Of a stretch of 64,000 bases of DNA, positions 12,735 through 59,299 are shown in pieces. A program made the position numbers and the translations under genes. Below the pieces are notes generated by a model, which was given only the letters and a program-made list of their open reading frames with translations, was not told the DNA's origin and did no database searches. Within the stretch, counting starts at the first letter, position 1. Each line of letters opens with the position of its first letter. Source of the DNA: Talpa occidentalis. Taxonomy: Eukaryota > Chordata > Mammalia > Eulipotyphla > Talpidae. The stretch covers positions 45,565,876-45,629,875 of the forward strand of contig NW_023601433.1 in NCBI RefSeq assembly GCF_014898055.3. The letters are read 5' to 3'.

Positions 12735-13140
12735 AAAAGCCATCACCTTGAGCAGTGCTACATAAATTTTTTATTGCTGTTGTCCTTCCTGAAAGTGGCT
12801 GGAACTTCTCAAATCTTGTGTCACCTTAAAAAAAAGTCTTCAGTTTTGGCTTTTATTGCCAAAAAGTTGATACTCAGATACCTAGATCCCCAAACTAGGG
12901 GGGGGGAAATCTCAGGCGCTAGAAATGATTATTAGAGTGGATGCAGGATAAGATTAGTTTAACTCCCTTTCTTTTTCAACAGAACTGGGTGATGAAGGTG
13001 ACTTCCACCTTCCAGGAGCCATTGTCAGCCCTTGGGCATTTGGGGACATATTAGGTGACCAGAGTCCCAGTCTAGTCTAAACTCTGGAAAAGGATGCAAA
13101 TTCAAGTGTAAACTATTCACAATGTTTTGCTTTCAGCATG
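12735..13140 (+). repeat. Old repeated unit, copy 1
   Basis: Its three parts recur nearby: 12735-12860 inverted at about 16590-16745, 12905-12975 inverted at about 15955-16025, and 12970-13140 in direct order at 14690-14880. Identity is about 70-80% by eye. I do not recognise the family. Confidence 0.7.
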
Positions 13141-13451
13141 GAAACAGAAGTAAGCAAACAGGAATGGCCCAAGAGGAGTGTCAAGCTGTGATACAGATCC
13201 AGAGGAGGCTGTGGCCATTTCAACTTGGGTTTGACAGCATTGCAATGAGAGAACTGGGCATTAATACCCTCACATCAGTCGTGGGCCATCCTGGGATGTG
13301 TGTGAGGCAGCTCTGCAGAGGACTAACATCTGCAGGCTGAGCCCCACCATGCTCATCAGCAGCCATGGGCATATGAAGGGGGATCTGAGTGTGATCACCG
13401 CAGTCTACCCTTTGTCACAGAACAGTGTGTCATGTAAGTTTGGAGAAAAGC

Positions 13452-13731
13452 TTTTTTTTTTTTTTTTTTAAAGATTTTTATTTATTTATACAAGAACCAG
13501 GGTACAGGCCAGGTTCGCGGGAGGGTGAGAGGATTCACCAGAGACAGAGCATGGAACAGAACAGGCAGACTGACTGAAATACACTGCTGAGGGAAGCAGC
13601 AGGCGAGACAGGAGAGGTCTGCTGCACCACGTGGGACCCTCGCCAGCCGGCCGGGATCGAACCAGCACAGCAGAGGCTGTGGACAGCTTCACAGCGCTGT
13701 GCTCAACTGCGTGTGCCACCAGGGGAGGCCC
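13452..13731 (-). mobile_element. tRNA-derived SINE
   Basis: Poly-T at left, head at right. Near-perfect target-site duplication AAGTTTGGAGAAAAGCTTT at both ends, indicating recent insertion. Confidence 0.95.
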
Positions 13732-14517
13732 AAGTTTGGAGAAAAGCTTTCCAGAATACCAGTGAGGGAAACTTAGATGGGAAAGATTAGTGGGAAATAA
13801 TATTCCAGGCCTCTGGCTTGGTTTGGAGCTGCAGCTGACAATCACTGTCTGCCTCCTTTGCTATTCATTCTGGACTCCCCTTGTCCTTACCTAGCACCTC
13901 TACTAGTTGTAATCTAGACCCTCATCCCTGGGGTGTTTGAGTCACAAGGTCACCAGGCTGTTTTCCGCCCAGGGGTCCCACACCTGTCTGTTTACCATCA
14001 AAACTGCAGAGTATCAGAAGATTCCAGAAAGGATCCATGGGGTGCACAACAAAGTCATTCATTGAAAAAGTTGGGAATCCCTCCCCGCACCACTGGTGAC
14101 AGCAACCCTATCTTCACTTGATGGTCGGTGTCAATCACCAGGTGGTGGCTTTTCTTGGCCAGGCAACAACCTTGGTTCCAGGAGGCAACATGTCCTGTGC
14201 TTCCCCTTTGGGAAGCAGGGTCTCCAGGTGCATAGGGCCAAGACTTGTGGAGGTGGGAATTGCAAGTTCCCTAAGTAGGTCCCTGGGAGTAATGGCAGGC
14301 GGTCGTGCCTCGTGGAACAAGGACTGACCATGCTTCTGGGAAGAGTCCCCTGCAGGGGAAATGGTGGGATAGGGACCACTGAGGAACTAAACCTGCCGCA
14401 CTGCAGCCCAAGTTTCTTCCCCTTGTTCTATGCCAGAACCTTAATCACAACTGTCTTCCTGAGGGTGACTATTTTTCCATTGTCTTTTCTCTTTGCTGCT
14501 CAGCTTGCTAGAGGAAA

Positions 14518-14666
14518 CTTTATCAATGGCGATGTAAAAAGTGTGGTCTTAAACTAGAGCTTCACTTACAGTACAGGTTGCTTTCTTTTAGCTCCTAAAC
14601 CTGAGTGTTTCCAGAGGGCCCAGTGATCACAAAACTGTACTTTAAATAGCTCAGTAAATTAAAAGG
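14518..14666. repeat. Inverted duplication, left arm
   Basis: 149 bp nearly identical (about 96% by eye) to the reverse complement of 14881-15031; only a handful of substitutions and small indels. Confidence 0.92.
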
Positions 14667-14880
14667 AACTCAGTAAATTAAAAGAAAGGGACTCATCAGT
14701 CCCCCTTTTCTTTTTTAACAGAGCCGGGAGAGGAAGATGGCCCCACCTCGTCTTCACCTTCCATGAACCATTATGAGCCTTTGGGCATCTAGAGATACAT
14801 TTGGGGACCAGACACCCAGTGTAGTCAATTCTGAAAGAGCATGTAAATTTGAAGTATAAATTACATTGGTTTTGTTTTCA

Positions 14881-15031
14881 CCTTTTAATTTACTGAGCAA
14901 TTGAAAGTACAGTTTTGTGATCACTGGGCCCTCTGGAAACACTCAGGTTTAGGAGCTAAAAGAAAGCAACCTGTACTGTAAGTGAAGCTCTAGTTTGAGA
15001 CCACACTTTTTATATCCCCATTGATACAAAG
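14881..15031. repeat. Inverted duplication, right arm
   Basis: Reverse-complement partner of 14518-14666; spacer 14667-14880. Its right end is the first base before recognisable L1 sequence. Confidence 0.92.
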
Positions 15032-15958
15032 CTGATGAGATTCAACAAAAACAAAGTAAATAATCCAGTCAAAAAATGGGCAGAAGAACTAAAAAGAAAC
15101 TTCTCCAAAGAAGAAATGCAAATGGCCAACAGGCATATGAAAAAAATGTTCAACATCACTTGTAATCAGGGAAATGCAAATCAAAACTACAGTGAGATAC
15201 CATCTTACACCAGTGAGAATGGCACATATTAAAATAACTAGCAACAACACATGTTGGCGAAGATGTGGAGAAAAAGGAACTCTCTTGCACTGCTGATGGG
15301 AGTGCAAAATGGTCCAACCACTATGGAGAGCTGTGTGGAGATTCCTCAACCTACTAAAGATAGAGATTCCATATGATCCAGCAATTCCACTCCTAGGTAT
15401 TTACCCAAAGGACACAGAAACATTAATTCCAAAGGGCACCTGAACCCCTATTTTTATAGCAGCACTATTTACAATAGCTAAGCTTTGGAAACAACCCAAA
15501 TGCCCACAAATAGATGACTAGCTCAAGAAGTCATATATATGTGGTACATATACACAGTGGAATATTACTCAGTAATCAAAAAAGATAAACACATTCAATT
15601 TGTAGCAACATGGATGGAGGTGGAAGGGATCATGCTCAGCGAAGTAAGCCAGAAAGAAAAAGGAAAATATAAGATGATCTCACTCATAACAGGAATTTAG
15701 AAAACCTAACCAAGGGGACAGGAAAAAGACTAATTATAATAAAGAAAAAATCAAAATCAACAAGTAACCATAAACTAGAGACACACTTTTGGTGGGGGGG
15801 GGACAGAGAGGAAGGATTAGGGTCAAAATAAGGGGGGTGGGTATTGTACGGGGAGTATAACCAAGTTGGGAATGCATGCATTGTATGAAAATGAAAAATG
15901 TAAGAATTATATAAAATAAAATATAAAAAAAAAGATATTTAAATTAAAAAAAAAGAAA
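15032..15958 (+). mobile_element. 5'-truncated L1 fragment
   Basis: Starts in ORF2 at a segment encoding [19 protein letters not shown], continues with the HMKK..., GTLLHC-type region, then the 3' UTR and an A-rich tail. Several stops and shifts interrupt the frame, including a frame break by 15,232, so it is older than the 7455-10887 copy. Its left edge coincides with the end of the inverted duplication arm. Confidence 0.88.
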
Positions 15959-16140
15959 AAGAAAGGGCGTTAAACTGATTCTATAACTACTCTAATAGTC
16001 ATTTCTAGCTCCTGAGATTTTTTCTAGTGGGTATCTAACGCCTGTTTGGGAACTTCTACACCTTTTTAAAAAGATTACTCTTAAAAGCTGCCAAAATACA
16101 TATCCTAACAAATACTGCCTTTCAAAATGAACCTGGAATA

Positions 16141-16417
16141 GGGCCTCCCTGGTGGCGCAAGGGGTTAAGACACAGCACTATGAAGCAATCTGCAGTCACT
16201 GCAGCATGAGTTTGATCCCCAGCCAGGAAGGTGACCCACATGGCGCAACAGACCTTTCCTGTCTCACCCGCTGCTCCCCTCAGTAGTGTATTTCAGTACA
16301 TCTGCCTGCTCTGCTCCCCACTCTGTCTCTGGTGAATCCTCTCACCCCCCGCACGTCTGGCCTGTACCCCAGTTCTTATATGCGCATAAATAAATAAATC
16401 TTTTTTAAAAAAAAACA
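16141..16417 (+). mobile_element. tRNA-derived SINE
   Basis: Full-length copy; target-site duplication AACCTGGAATA on each side. Confidence 0.95.
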
Positions 16418-17012
16418 AACCTGGAATATAAACACTAATTCCGATTTGGCTTCAATTCAAAACATATTTTGAGCTGTTCAATGGGTAATGCCTTTGGAGT
16501 TACATTAGAAAGTCAGCCATTTATGTGCATCTGTTTTGATCCAAACTTTATAATTTACTTGGTTAGATCTGAATTTTTTAATAATGAGGAAAAAAGCCAA
16601 AATCACCATCACTGAAGACTTAAAAAAAAAAAAATACCACAAACTTTGAGAAGTCCCAGCCACATCCAGCAAGGGCAATAGAGTTAAAAAAAAAATTATG
16701 TAGTGCAGCCCAAGGTGATGGCTTTGAAGGACAGAACATTCCTGCCCTATAATCTCAGAGTTTGCATTGTCTGCTACCCAGCTGAGCCCTTGAGCAATCT
16801 GGCCAGTATCCAAGGATGAGGCCAAGTCTCAGGGTGGTCGGGGTCATGTGTGATGGTAACTCTTGAGAGCCAAGGGGCTCAGGTCAGACACCCAGGCTCA
16901 GTCTCGGTAAAAAGGGCTGGTTAGTCTTCATATACACAGGTTAGTGAGGATACTTTCCCCAAATCTGTTTGCTCTTGTAACCCGTGATCAATGTTCTATT
17001 CACGAATTTATC

Positions 17013-17275
17013 TTTTTTTTAAAGATTTTTTTTTTAAAATTTATTTTTGCATAGAAGAACTGGGGTGTAGGCCAGAGGTGTGGCGGGTGAGTGGATTCAC
17101 CAGAGACAGGGTGGAAGCAGACAGGCAGATCCACTGAAATACACTGCTGAGGGGAGCAACAGGCGAGATACGAGAGGTCTGCTGAGCCAGTGGGTTAGCA
17201 CCCTGGCTAGGGGTCGAACTCAGGCCTCAGGGGTGATAGTGGTGAGACTTAACCCCTAGGCCACCAGGGAGGCCC
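17013..17275 (-). mobile_element. tRNA-derived SINE
   Basis: Full-length reverse copy; diverged target-site duplication TCACGAATTTATCT / CTCATGAATTAATCT. It is the last SINE before the SINE-free TRIM67 3' UTR interval. Confidence 0.93.
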
Positions 17276-17481
17276 CTCATGAATTAATCTTAACCATGCG
17301 TTAACTGTTACCAGTTTCAAGCCTTATTACCTCTTGCAAAAATGAGTTTCATAAACTCCCCAGTTTGAAGTGGTACCTTATCATTTAGAGCCATATATAA
17401 TCACATCAAGATTTCCTGGGCATGTGACCTTGACCCTGCTGCCTGACAAGGTCTGGGCCCTATGGGTGGCAGACATGTCTC

Positions 17482-17510
17482 CCTTCCCCCCCACCCCCCC
17501 ACCCCCCCCA
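17482..17510. repeat. C-rich tract (G-quadruplex on - strand)
   Basis: Three runs of seven to eight C separated by single A; on the TRIM67 sense strand this is three long G runs just past the proposed poly(A) site. Confidence 0.8.
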
Positions 17511-17627
17511 CAGCTTCTGCCACCTCTCACTGTCAGGGAGAGCCAGTTTGGAGAAAGGCAGACCTTGCTGCTGAGCAGTAATTACAGACCATACGCCATC
17601 TTTCAGTTGTTGGCAGTGTCAAAAGAA

Positions 17628-17633
17628 TTTATT
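17628..17633 (-). terminator. TRIM67: Candidate distal poly(A) signal of TRIM67
   Basis: AATAAA on the - strand (TTTATT on +). About 120-150 bp further downstream the same strand carries three long G runs (17485-17510), resembling a G-rich auxiliary or pause element. Confidence 0.5.
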
Positions 17634-19787
17634 TCAAATCTGCTTAAGACTGTGGTAAAACTTAGGTTTTCCAAAAGGCAATACACAAAGTTCAACGAAC
17701 CCCCAAAAGACCAGAAAACAGTGTTTGCAATTCAAAAAATACAAACGCTTGTGGATACCAATACAAAAATTAGAAAAAAGTTGCTTTCCTTTCCCCTTAC
17801 TTCCCCCCTCCGTGTTCCCAGTGGAACGTGAACACCAGCGGGACCAAAAGCTGCCACCAAATACCAACAACTAGTGACAGAAAGTGGATGTGATGGGGAA
17901 GGGGTGGTGAAGGGAGAAAATGGGTAAAGAAAGGCAGGAAAAAATGAAATTGTGCAGACAGCCAAAACAAGGATACAACGCTTTTTGTTACTTTTAAAAT
18001 TCCTTTGCCAACGTTAAACAAACATCTCTCATGCTTAATACAATAGTGTGAAAGCAGCAATTCTACATCATGCATTTAACATTTTCCACTTGGCTTTCTC
18101 TCAGCTTCCTCTTGGTACTGAGAGTCTGGGTCTTGGGTTGTCTGGTCACCAGATGTGGGAGGAGTTTGAGAGGCTTTCTCTGGCAGGACTGTCACTCTGG
18201 AAGCCACGTTCCTGTTCCCACAGCTGCTCGAAATCACTTTTCCAAACCTCAGCCCTTCCTGAGGGCCTGGTTGGTAAACGGTGCCTGTCTTGCTTGCCCA
18301 TGTACCCCCTGGGTCTTCCCTAGGACTAGGCTAGACTGCCTGTGTCCTCAGTGGGCAGTGCCCTTTGATAGAAGAGTGACACCTTCAGATGAGACTTTCC
18401 TGTAAGCCTCAACCCCCCACTCTTGACTGAAGTCATTCATTGAAAAAACTGGGAATCCCTCTTAATAGACAGACATCCCAGCCAGGTGATGACCACCAGC
18501 CCCTTTGCCTTTCAGCCCAACCAGCCTTCTAGACTGCTCTTCAGTTGTATCTCATTGTACTCTTTGACACTGATTTTCAAAATTGCTCCCTCTGCCGAAT
18601 CTTTGGAAACAAAGGACATACGACAGTTGGGGGACCCCCTTTAGATACCAGAACTGAAGGTAACCAAGGAGCTAGGAAGGCTGGTTAATCTCTTTCTATG
18701 TTTTAAGGGGGCCTCTGCATGCAGATGCCTTTGAGATATGAGATGCGAACACATAGCCTGTTCACAGACTTTGTAAGAGTACCATTACATCAGGCTCATT
18801 GGGGATGGGCACATGTGGAGCATTGCTTTTGATGGCCATATGAAACCTGTTTTAAATGTCAATTTTACTCCCTCAAAGCCAGGCAGCTATACATAAATAT
18901 TTGCTCCCATCATAAGAAGCTTGGATGGAAGACACTGGTCAGAAAATACTCTGGAAAGTCACTACACAGGCCTGATAAACTGAATGTGAATCAGCCTAGA
19001 CTCAGTAGATGAAAGACTATCCTTTTTTAAATTTAAAGTGTTATTCTGTAATCCTCACATTACATCAGAGGAGGTAGGTTAGTATGACTAGTTCTATTTT
19101 CAGGTGGGGATACTGAGGCACAGGAAGATTTTATTTAAGAGTTTTGCCCCCACTTATACCATAAGTCAAGATCAAAGTCAGTTAAAAAGAATCAAGTATC
19201 TGGGACCTGATCAATATGTCCTGCCCCAAATATACTCTTTATCTACTTTACTATCCACTTATAAGTTGCCAGGATCCTTTTTTCTTCAAGGAGGAACTGT
19301 CACAGAACATGATCAGTGAAAAGTTACTGGTTTACTTGCAAAAAATAAAGCTCTGGGATTTCCCAGGATCAGCATAAAGTTTGAATATCTTCTTTCTTTT
19401 TTTTTGAGCTTGAATATCTTCTAATGATATCTGAAGAGATTTTTTTAAAACAGTTAAAGGCCACAAATCTGGTCAAAAGTGGCATCTGGTCAAAGGTGTA
19501 TCTGGTCAAAAGTAGCTAAGAAAAATGAGGGTTAGGAATTTTGCTTCCTAAGAATGGAGAGGGGCTTTCAGGGTATTGTCAGTCAATACAAAGTGAGGTC
19601 TAACAGTTTGGCTGCTGTTTGTGGCTCACTCCATTTCTTCCTACCTTCCCCAACACTATAGACTTAGGGACAATTCTGGTTTGGGGTTTAAAATGAAGGC
19701 CTGCAGCTCTAGTTCCCTGAAGTCGACGCCCCATGCATCATTCTGCATATCCGCACCTGACAAACTACTGATATAACTTATTTATAA

Positions 19788-19998
19788 TGGTTCTCAACCA
19801 GGGGTGTCCCCCAGGGGACATTTGGCAATGCCTGCCAACACTTCTGGTTGTAATGACGAACTTGGGGATGGCTACTGGTATCTAGGGGTGGAGGGTAAGG
19901 ATGCTGCTAAACATCCTGCAAGGTACAGGAGGACCCCCCAACAGAGAATTACCCACCCCCAAATGAAAATAGCAGTGAGGTTGAGAAATCCTGGCATC
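19788..19998 (+). mobile_element. MER20 (hAT) in TRIM67 3' UTR
   Basis: GGTTCTCAACCAGGGGTG, CCAGGGGACATTTGGCAATG, GGATGCTGCTAAACATCCTG and GAGGTTGAGAAATCCTGG follow the MER20 order. Old non-autonomous DNA transposon. Confidence 0.85.
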
Positions 19999-22730
19999 CT
20001 CCGTGGGCCTTGTAATAGTCAAACTCCCTGCCAAGGATTTTATCCACCAGTTCTACCTTGCAGTCAGCAGTAGCCATGGGGCCAGCAGCAACTTTGGCTG
20101 GGAGCCACCTGCTCACTTGTGCTGAAACACACCTTTACAGGGGACCAAGCCTTTCACTAACAATTAGATTTAAGGCTTAAATGCAAGTATCCCTAGAGGA
20201 ATTACGCATAGATCCTGCATTCTGATCCTTTCCTGAGAGTGTTCTGGGAGGCAGAGGGCAGGGGCACCGTAAGGCTGGGGCATCCCAGGCACCAAGAACA
20301 GGAGGGAAGGGCCTATTCCCCTTACTCTTGGTGAATGCCACAGTTTTGCCCAAACTCGGTATGGAAAGTAGGGTCCTCAACCAACCTCAGTGGGCTCTGG
20401 GTGACTGAGGGCACTGCTGCAACTACACAGTACACAGAACTGAAGAGTCAGCCTAGCACTGTGCACAGTTTCATAGTTTTTAGCTCAGTTACTTTGTGGG
20501 TAAGTATATGACTGATGGCCGCTTCAGCTGGAATCAGTATTTTCCCAAACAGGACAGGGGTGGGGCAAGCAGAGCTCTGGGTAATACCTTAGTTTGCTTT
20601 GAATTAGGAGCTGTGATGCTATACAGTAAGATGCTGTTTGAGATTTTTTAAAGCGGTTCATATGAAAAGGAAAGGCATACACTTTGACCAAACTGGCCCA
20701 CTAGCAAAGAACAAACTGTAGAACCACGTCACAGGGGCATTATTTACAATGCAATGGAACTTGACTTTTAAATCACCTTGAATTCCTTTCTCACTGAAAC
20801 TGCTTGATAGATGGACACCAAGTAATGCATTCCTCAGCCAGAGCCCCCAAAGCATCATCTTGATAAAAATTTTTATGTACAAAAGTGTCACCATCTGGTA
20901 AAGTAACAGAGAATTCGATGGCGAGAATCCCATGACCTGTGGCTTCTCCAAATCCGAGGGGCTTCTGGAGGGTGACATAAGGCCGTAGGAGTTGATGAGT
21001 TCCCTCTTCATTGCTGATCCCTCACAGACAGAAGTGTGCTGCCTTCACCTTTAGGTCCACTCTTGTCCCTGATAGTGTTTTGTGCTGGAGACAGGAGAGC
21101 TGGCTGTATGATCCCTGGTATCAGCCATATTGCTTCTGGGCTGCTAGGAAGCTGGAAAAAGGCTCTCATCTGCTCCCCAAGCTCACAGGGCTCCTGTGAC
21201 TGCTGCAAGTAGGGGAGGGAGTCCTGGTGGTTTCTTTCTGAATTTCAGGTAATTTTCTTCCTAAAGAGGCCACCTTCTCCCTTTCCGCACCTCCCCTGAC
21301 CTAGGTCGTAGCTCTCCTGAGAGTGTTACCAAGCCCAGTTTTCAAACTGGCCTTCTCAAAAAATGGGGAGCCAGGACCACCTGTTTCCAGGAGCTCCCCA
21401 GCCTTTCATCCAGACTCCACTGTACAAAGCCATCCCACCCGGCTGCCCTCCCTAGCTGCCTTTCCAGTAGCACCTTCACTTCCGGCGCACTGGCCCTTTT
21501 CCAAAAGACAATGGGACATTTCCCGAAGCAGATGGGTCTGGAAAGCCCAGGATCCACCTTCAGAAACCTTCCCCACCCTCCCAGCAGAGTCCACCCAGAG
21601 CTACGGCTAAGGAGTGAAGCCAAAGGAAGTGAAAGCAGAGAAGAGAGACCTGCACAGAGGAGGACCTGGCTGCCAGGCTGTGCACAATCCCTGCTCGCAT
21701 CTCCAGAATAGGATGAAGCATGCCCCCAGGCACCCTGGAGACTACCTGCTGTGTCAAGAACCAAGAGGGAAGACCTCCACTCCCCTCTAAGCGGGTGATG
21801 GATTCCAGGGCCGCAAGGCAGTGACGGAGGCTTAAATACAGCACCAAGTGACTCCTGAAGGTGCCTGGAGGAGCCTGGTGGGCCAAGAGCTTGGCTTTGA
21901 GGTAGGATTGTCGGATCTGCTGAAGGAGGGTAGGGGCTGCACAGCAACGGCTGGATGGCTCGGAAAGCAGCTAGAAACCGAGTTAACACAGTTGGTGCCG
22001 GTTTACGGGCTAAGTTTTATAAAAATCCAATCCAGCAAATAGACAAGTGACTCCTCAACCTCAAAAACAAAATGCTTGATAAAATATATTCTCTTAAAAA
22101 GGAGAAAGATCTTTGACCAACCAGATGAAGATGGAGGTGGCAGGCGATGAGAAGAAGAGAGTGGGGGTGAGCGGCAAGGTGCTCTGGGGACCATGAGAGC
22201 TCCAGGCTCAGATTTTGGAGTGAGATCCTTCCAAGAGATGGAAATGACTCAACAGGGATCTCAAGGGAGACGGTTAGTGTTCCCAGCAAGGAGAGGAGGC
22301 CCCACTTCCAGAGCCTTCCCTTGGTCAATGGGACACAGCTCACCCTGGGCTCACTCCAGGAAGCTGAGGGACTAGGAACACAATATTGCTATCGACTTCC
22401 TGCCTTCTTCAGAGGTCCTGTCCACCCCACCGTGGCAGACCTGCCCTGCCCTGGGGGCACTTCTTGCTTTCCTGACTATGGTGGGGTAGGTCTAAAACAA
22501 AGGTCTAAAGCCTCTAAGAGGCTTCCCCCGGTCTCCCATTTTATATGCATATGAATCGGAGAGCAAATGAGACAGCTTTGCAGTTAACTTTTTGGGGAGT
22601 CAGTTCCAGAAAGAGCTACCAACTGAAGGGCGACATATCATATAGTCATTCAAATTCCAGTAGTAGTTTGTGTGTGTCTAAGAACTAAGTACTGAGTGAA
22701 TGAATGAATTTTAGTGAACTGTTTTGGAGG

Positions 22731-22767
<37 letters not shown>
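22731..22767 (+). repeat. (TG)n(AG)n microsatellite
   Basis: Ten TG units then about nine AG units, inside the TRIM67 3' UTR interval. Confidence 0.95.
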
Positions 22768-23428
22768 TTGTTTGATTAATGAAGGACTTAAAGAAACCAT
22801 TTAAAAATGTTCTCATCAGTTCAAGGAAAGAGGCAAAAAAGCAAAAAAGGAGTAACGATTAATGTCCCACTGGATTAGGTCTATGAGTGGTGTAACCTAC
22901 TGAAGACTCCAGGACCCAAAAAATCAAATAACTTGTCCTGGCAAAGACGGGAACCTGCAGGCTTGGGGCTGTGAAGGAGCATCGTGCTCGCAGAGGGTTG
23001 ACACGGGGTATGTGATTACAAAGTGTCTCCCAGCCTCTTGTTCTCAGTAAGTCAATCTCGAAGTCTGCTTTCCCCTCCCACCACCTTCCTCTACGGCCTG
23101 AAAGACAGGCTGTGAAACCAGATGGCAGGAAACATAACCATAAACCCTGAATACTTCCTCATTCCCTCGAGAAAGGTCCTTCTTCGTGAGTATTTGTAAC
23201 GTCCGGGGCGAACAAAGGTGAAATGCACCCACGGTCACCCCCAACAGTGGCCTCAACAAACGTGGCCTGCAGACCCACTCCGTGTCCCTCAAAGAAAACA
23301 TGTCCTTAGCATACTCAGTGGCTGCTGGGTTGCACCCGTGACCTGGTCGTCCTGCCCTCATCATGTCAACGTAGTGAGGGATGCGGGGCTGTCCCCAGAA
23401 GAGCAGGAGCAGAGCTGGAGCTGAGAGG

Positions 23429-58360
<34,932 letters not shown>

Positions 58361-58863
58361 TCAGAGCAGAGAGTGGAATGGCTCAAGGTCCGGAGACTGG
58401 CGGAGAATAAGAGTGGGTAGCTCCGGTGAGACGGAAGGCGGGGGCATCACACGGGCATGACTACTTCACAACCCCGGGGCACGCCCCTCTCTGTCCTGGA
58501 GCCGCCGCCCTAAGACAATTTGAGGTAAGAGAAGGGAGGGGGTCCTCACCTTCTGTCCGCAAGGCTCCTGCACCAGCGACTTCAACCTGCGTCCAGAGTC
58601 CGGAGTCGGTCTGTTGCCCTCCCGGTGGCCTGCAAGGCTCTCTAGGTGATGAATCAGCACTAGCGCCGCCGCTGGCTGCAGCACGCGTCTCCTCTTCACA
58701 TCAGGACCAGCGGCGGGGGGTGCTGTCTGCTAAGTCTCGGCTTTCAATGCCTGGGCTACAGTGGGCAGCTGCCCAGAGGCCCCTGTTAGCCCTGCCCGCC
58801 CCCAAGCAGGGCGACGGGTAGGTGAGCAGGCAGACGAGCAGGCCGCTTGTCCGCGGAGCTCGG

Positions 58864-58892
58864 TTCAGCACCACGAGGCGGCGGACAGCGCC
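58864..58892 (+). promoter_or_regulatory. Split RE1/NRSE (REST-binding) element
   Basis: TTCAGCACC at 58864-58872 and GGACAGCGCC at 58883-58892 are exact matches to the left and right halves of the RE1 consensus. In the canonical element the halves are 2 bp apart; here the gap is 10 bp, i.e. an 8-bp insertion (GAGGCGGC) after TTCAGCACCAC. REST silences neuronal genes outside neurons, and tolerates some widened spacings. It lies about 530 bp upstream of the TRIM67 ATG. Confidence 0.65.
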
Positions 58893-59299
58893 AGAGACGA
58901 AGGTGGCGCCCCAGCTCCTAGCGCGGCCACTGGGGCAGTCACCTGCCAGGTCTCTGCGTCCGCGACTCCCTGGCGCGACCCGGCCACCCCAGAGACCTCA
59001 GATCGCCTCCATCCCCGGCGGCGGACGTTACCTGCCGACTACGCCCTGAGGCTTTCTCCCCGTGCCAGGATTGACCACCTTCTTAGCTTGGCAGCTGCTT
59101 CTGCGGCGCCTCTGACCTTGGCCGCGCGACTCTGCAGCCGGCGGGCGGAGGGCAGGCGCCCGGCTGGCTCGGGAATCCCCTCCCGCCTCCCTCCTGCTGC
59201 TACCACCGCCGCCTCCCGGCCCGGCGCGCTGAGGAGTTGTAATTTCCAGGGCAGAGAGTAGTGGAGAGGGCTGAGGGGGAGAGGCGATGAAGGAGGGGA

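Larger units (their letters stand above)
17610..23428 (-). other. TRIM67: TRIM67 3' UTR (inferred extent)
   Basis: No coding evidence follows the TAG. A reverse-strand AATAAA lies at 17628-17633, with another AATAAA-containing stretch near 19131-19136 as an alternative site. The interval contains no copy of the SINE that recurs every 1-4 kb on both sides, only an old MER20, a three-fold ATCTGGTCAAAAG repeat (about 19465-19515) and a TG/AG microsatellite. That is what a long exon under constraint would look like. The end near 17,610 is inferred, not observed. Confidence 0.5.

Noticed and set aside
12060..17610. Search for a further gene between C1orf131 and TRIM67.
   Set aside because: Only the RPL13 pseudogene, SINEs, an L1 and the repeated unit are supported.
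21342..21989. 215-codon - strand open frame in the TRIM67 3' UTR interval.
   Set aside because: Long, but no domain or motif; low-complexity Ser/Leu/Pro/Gly composition and lies after the in-frame TRIM67 stop. Overlapping open frames exist on the other strand as well.
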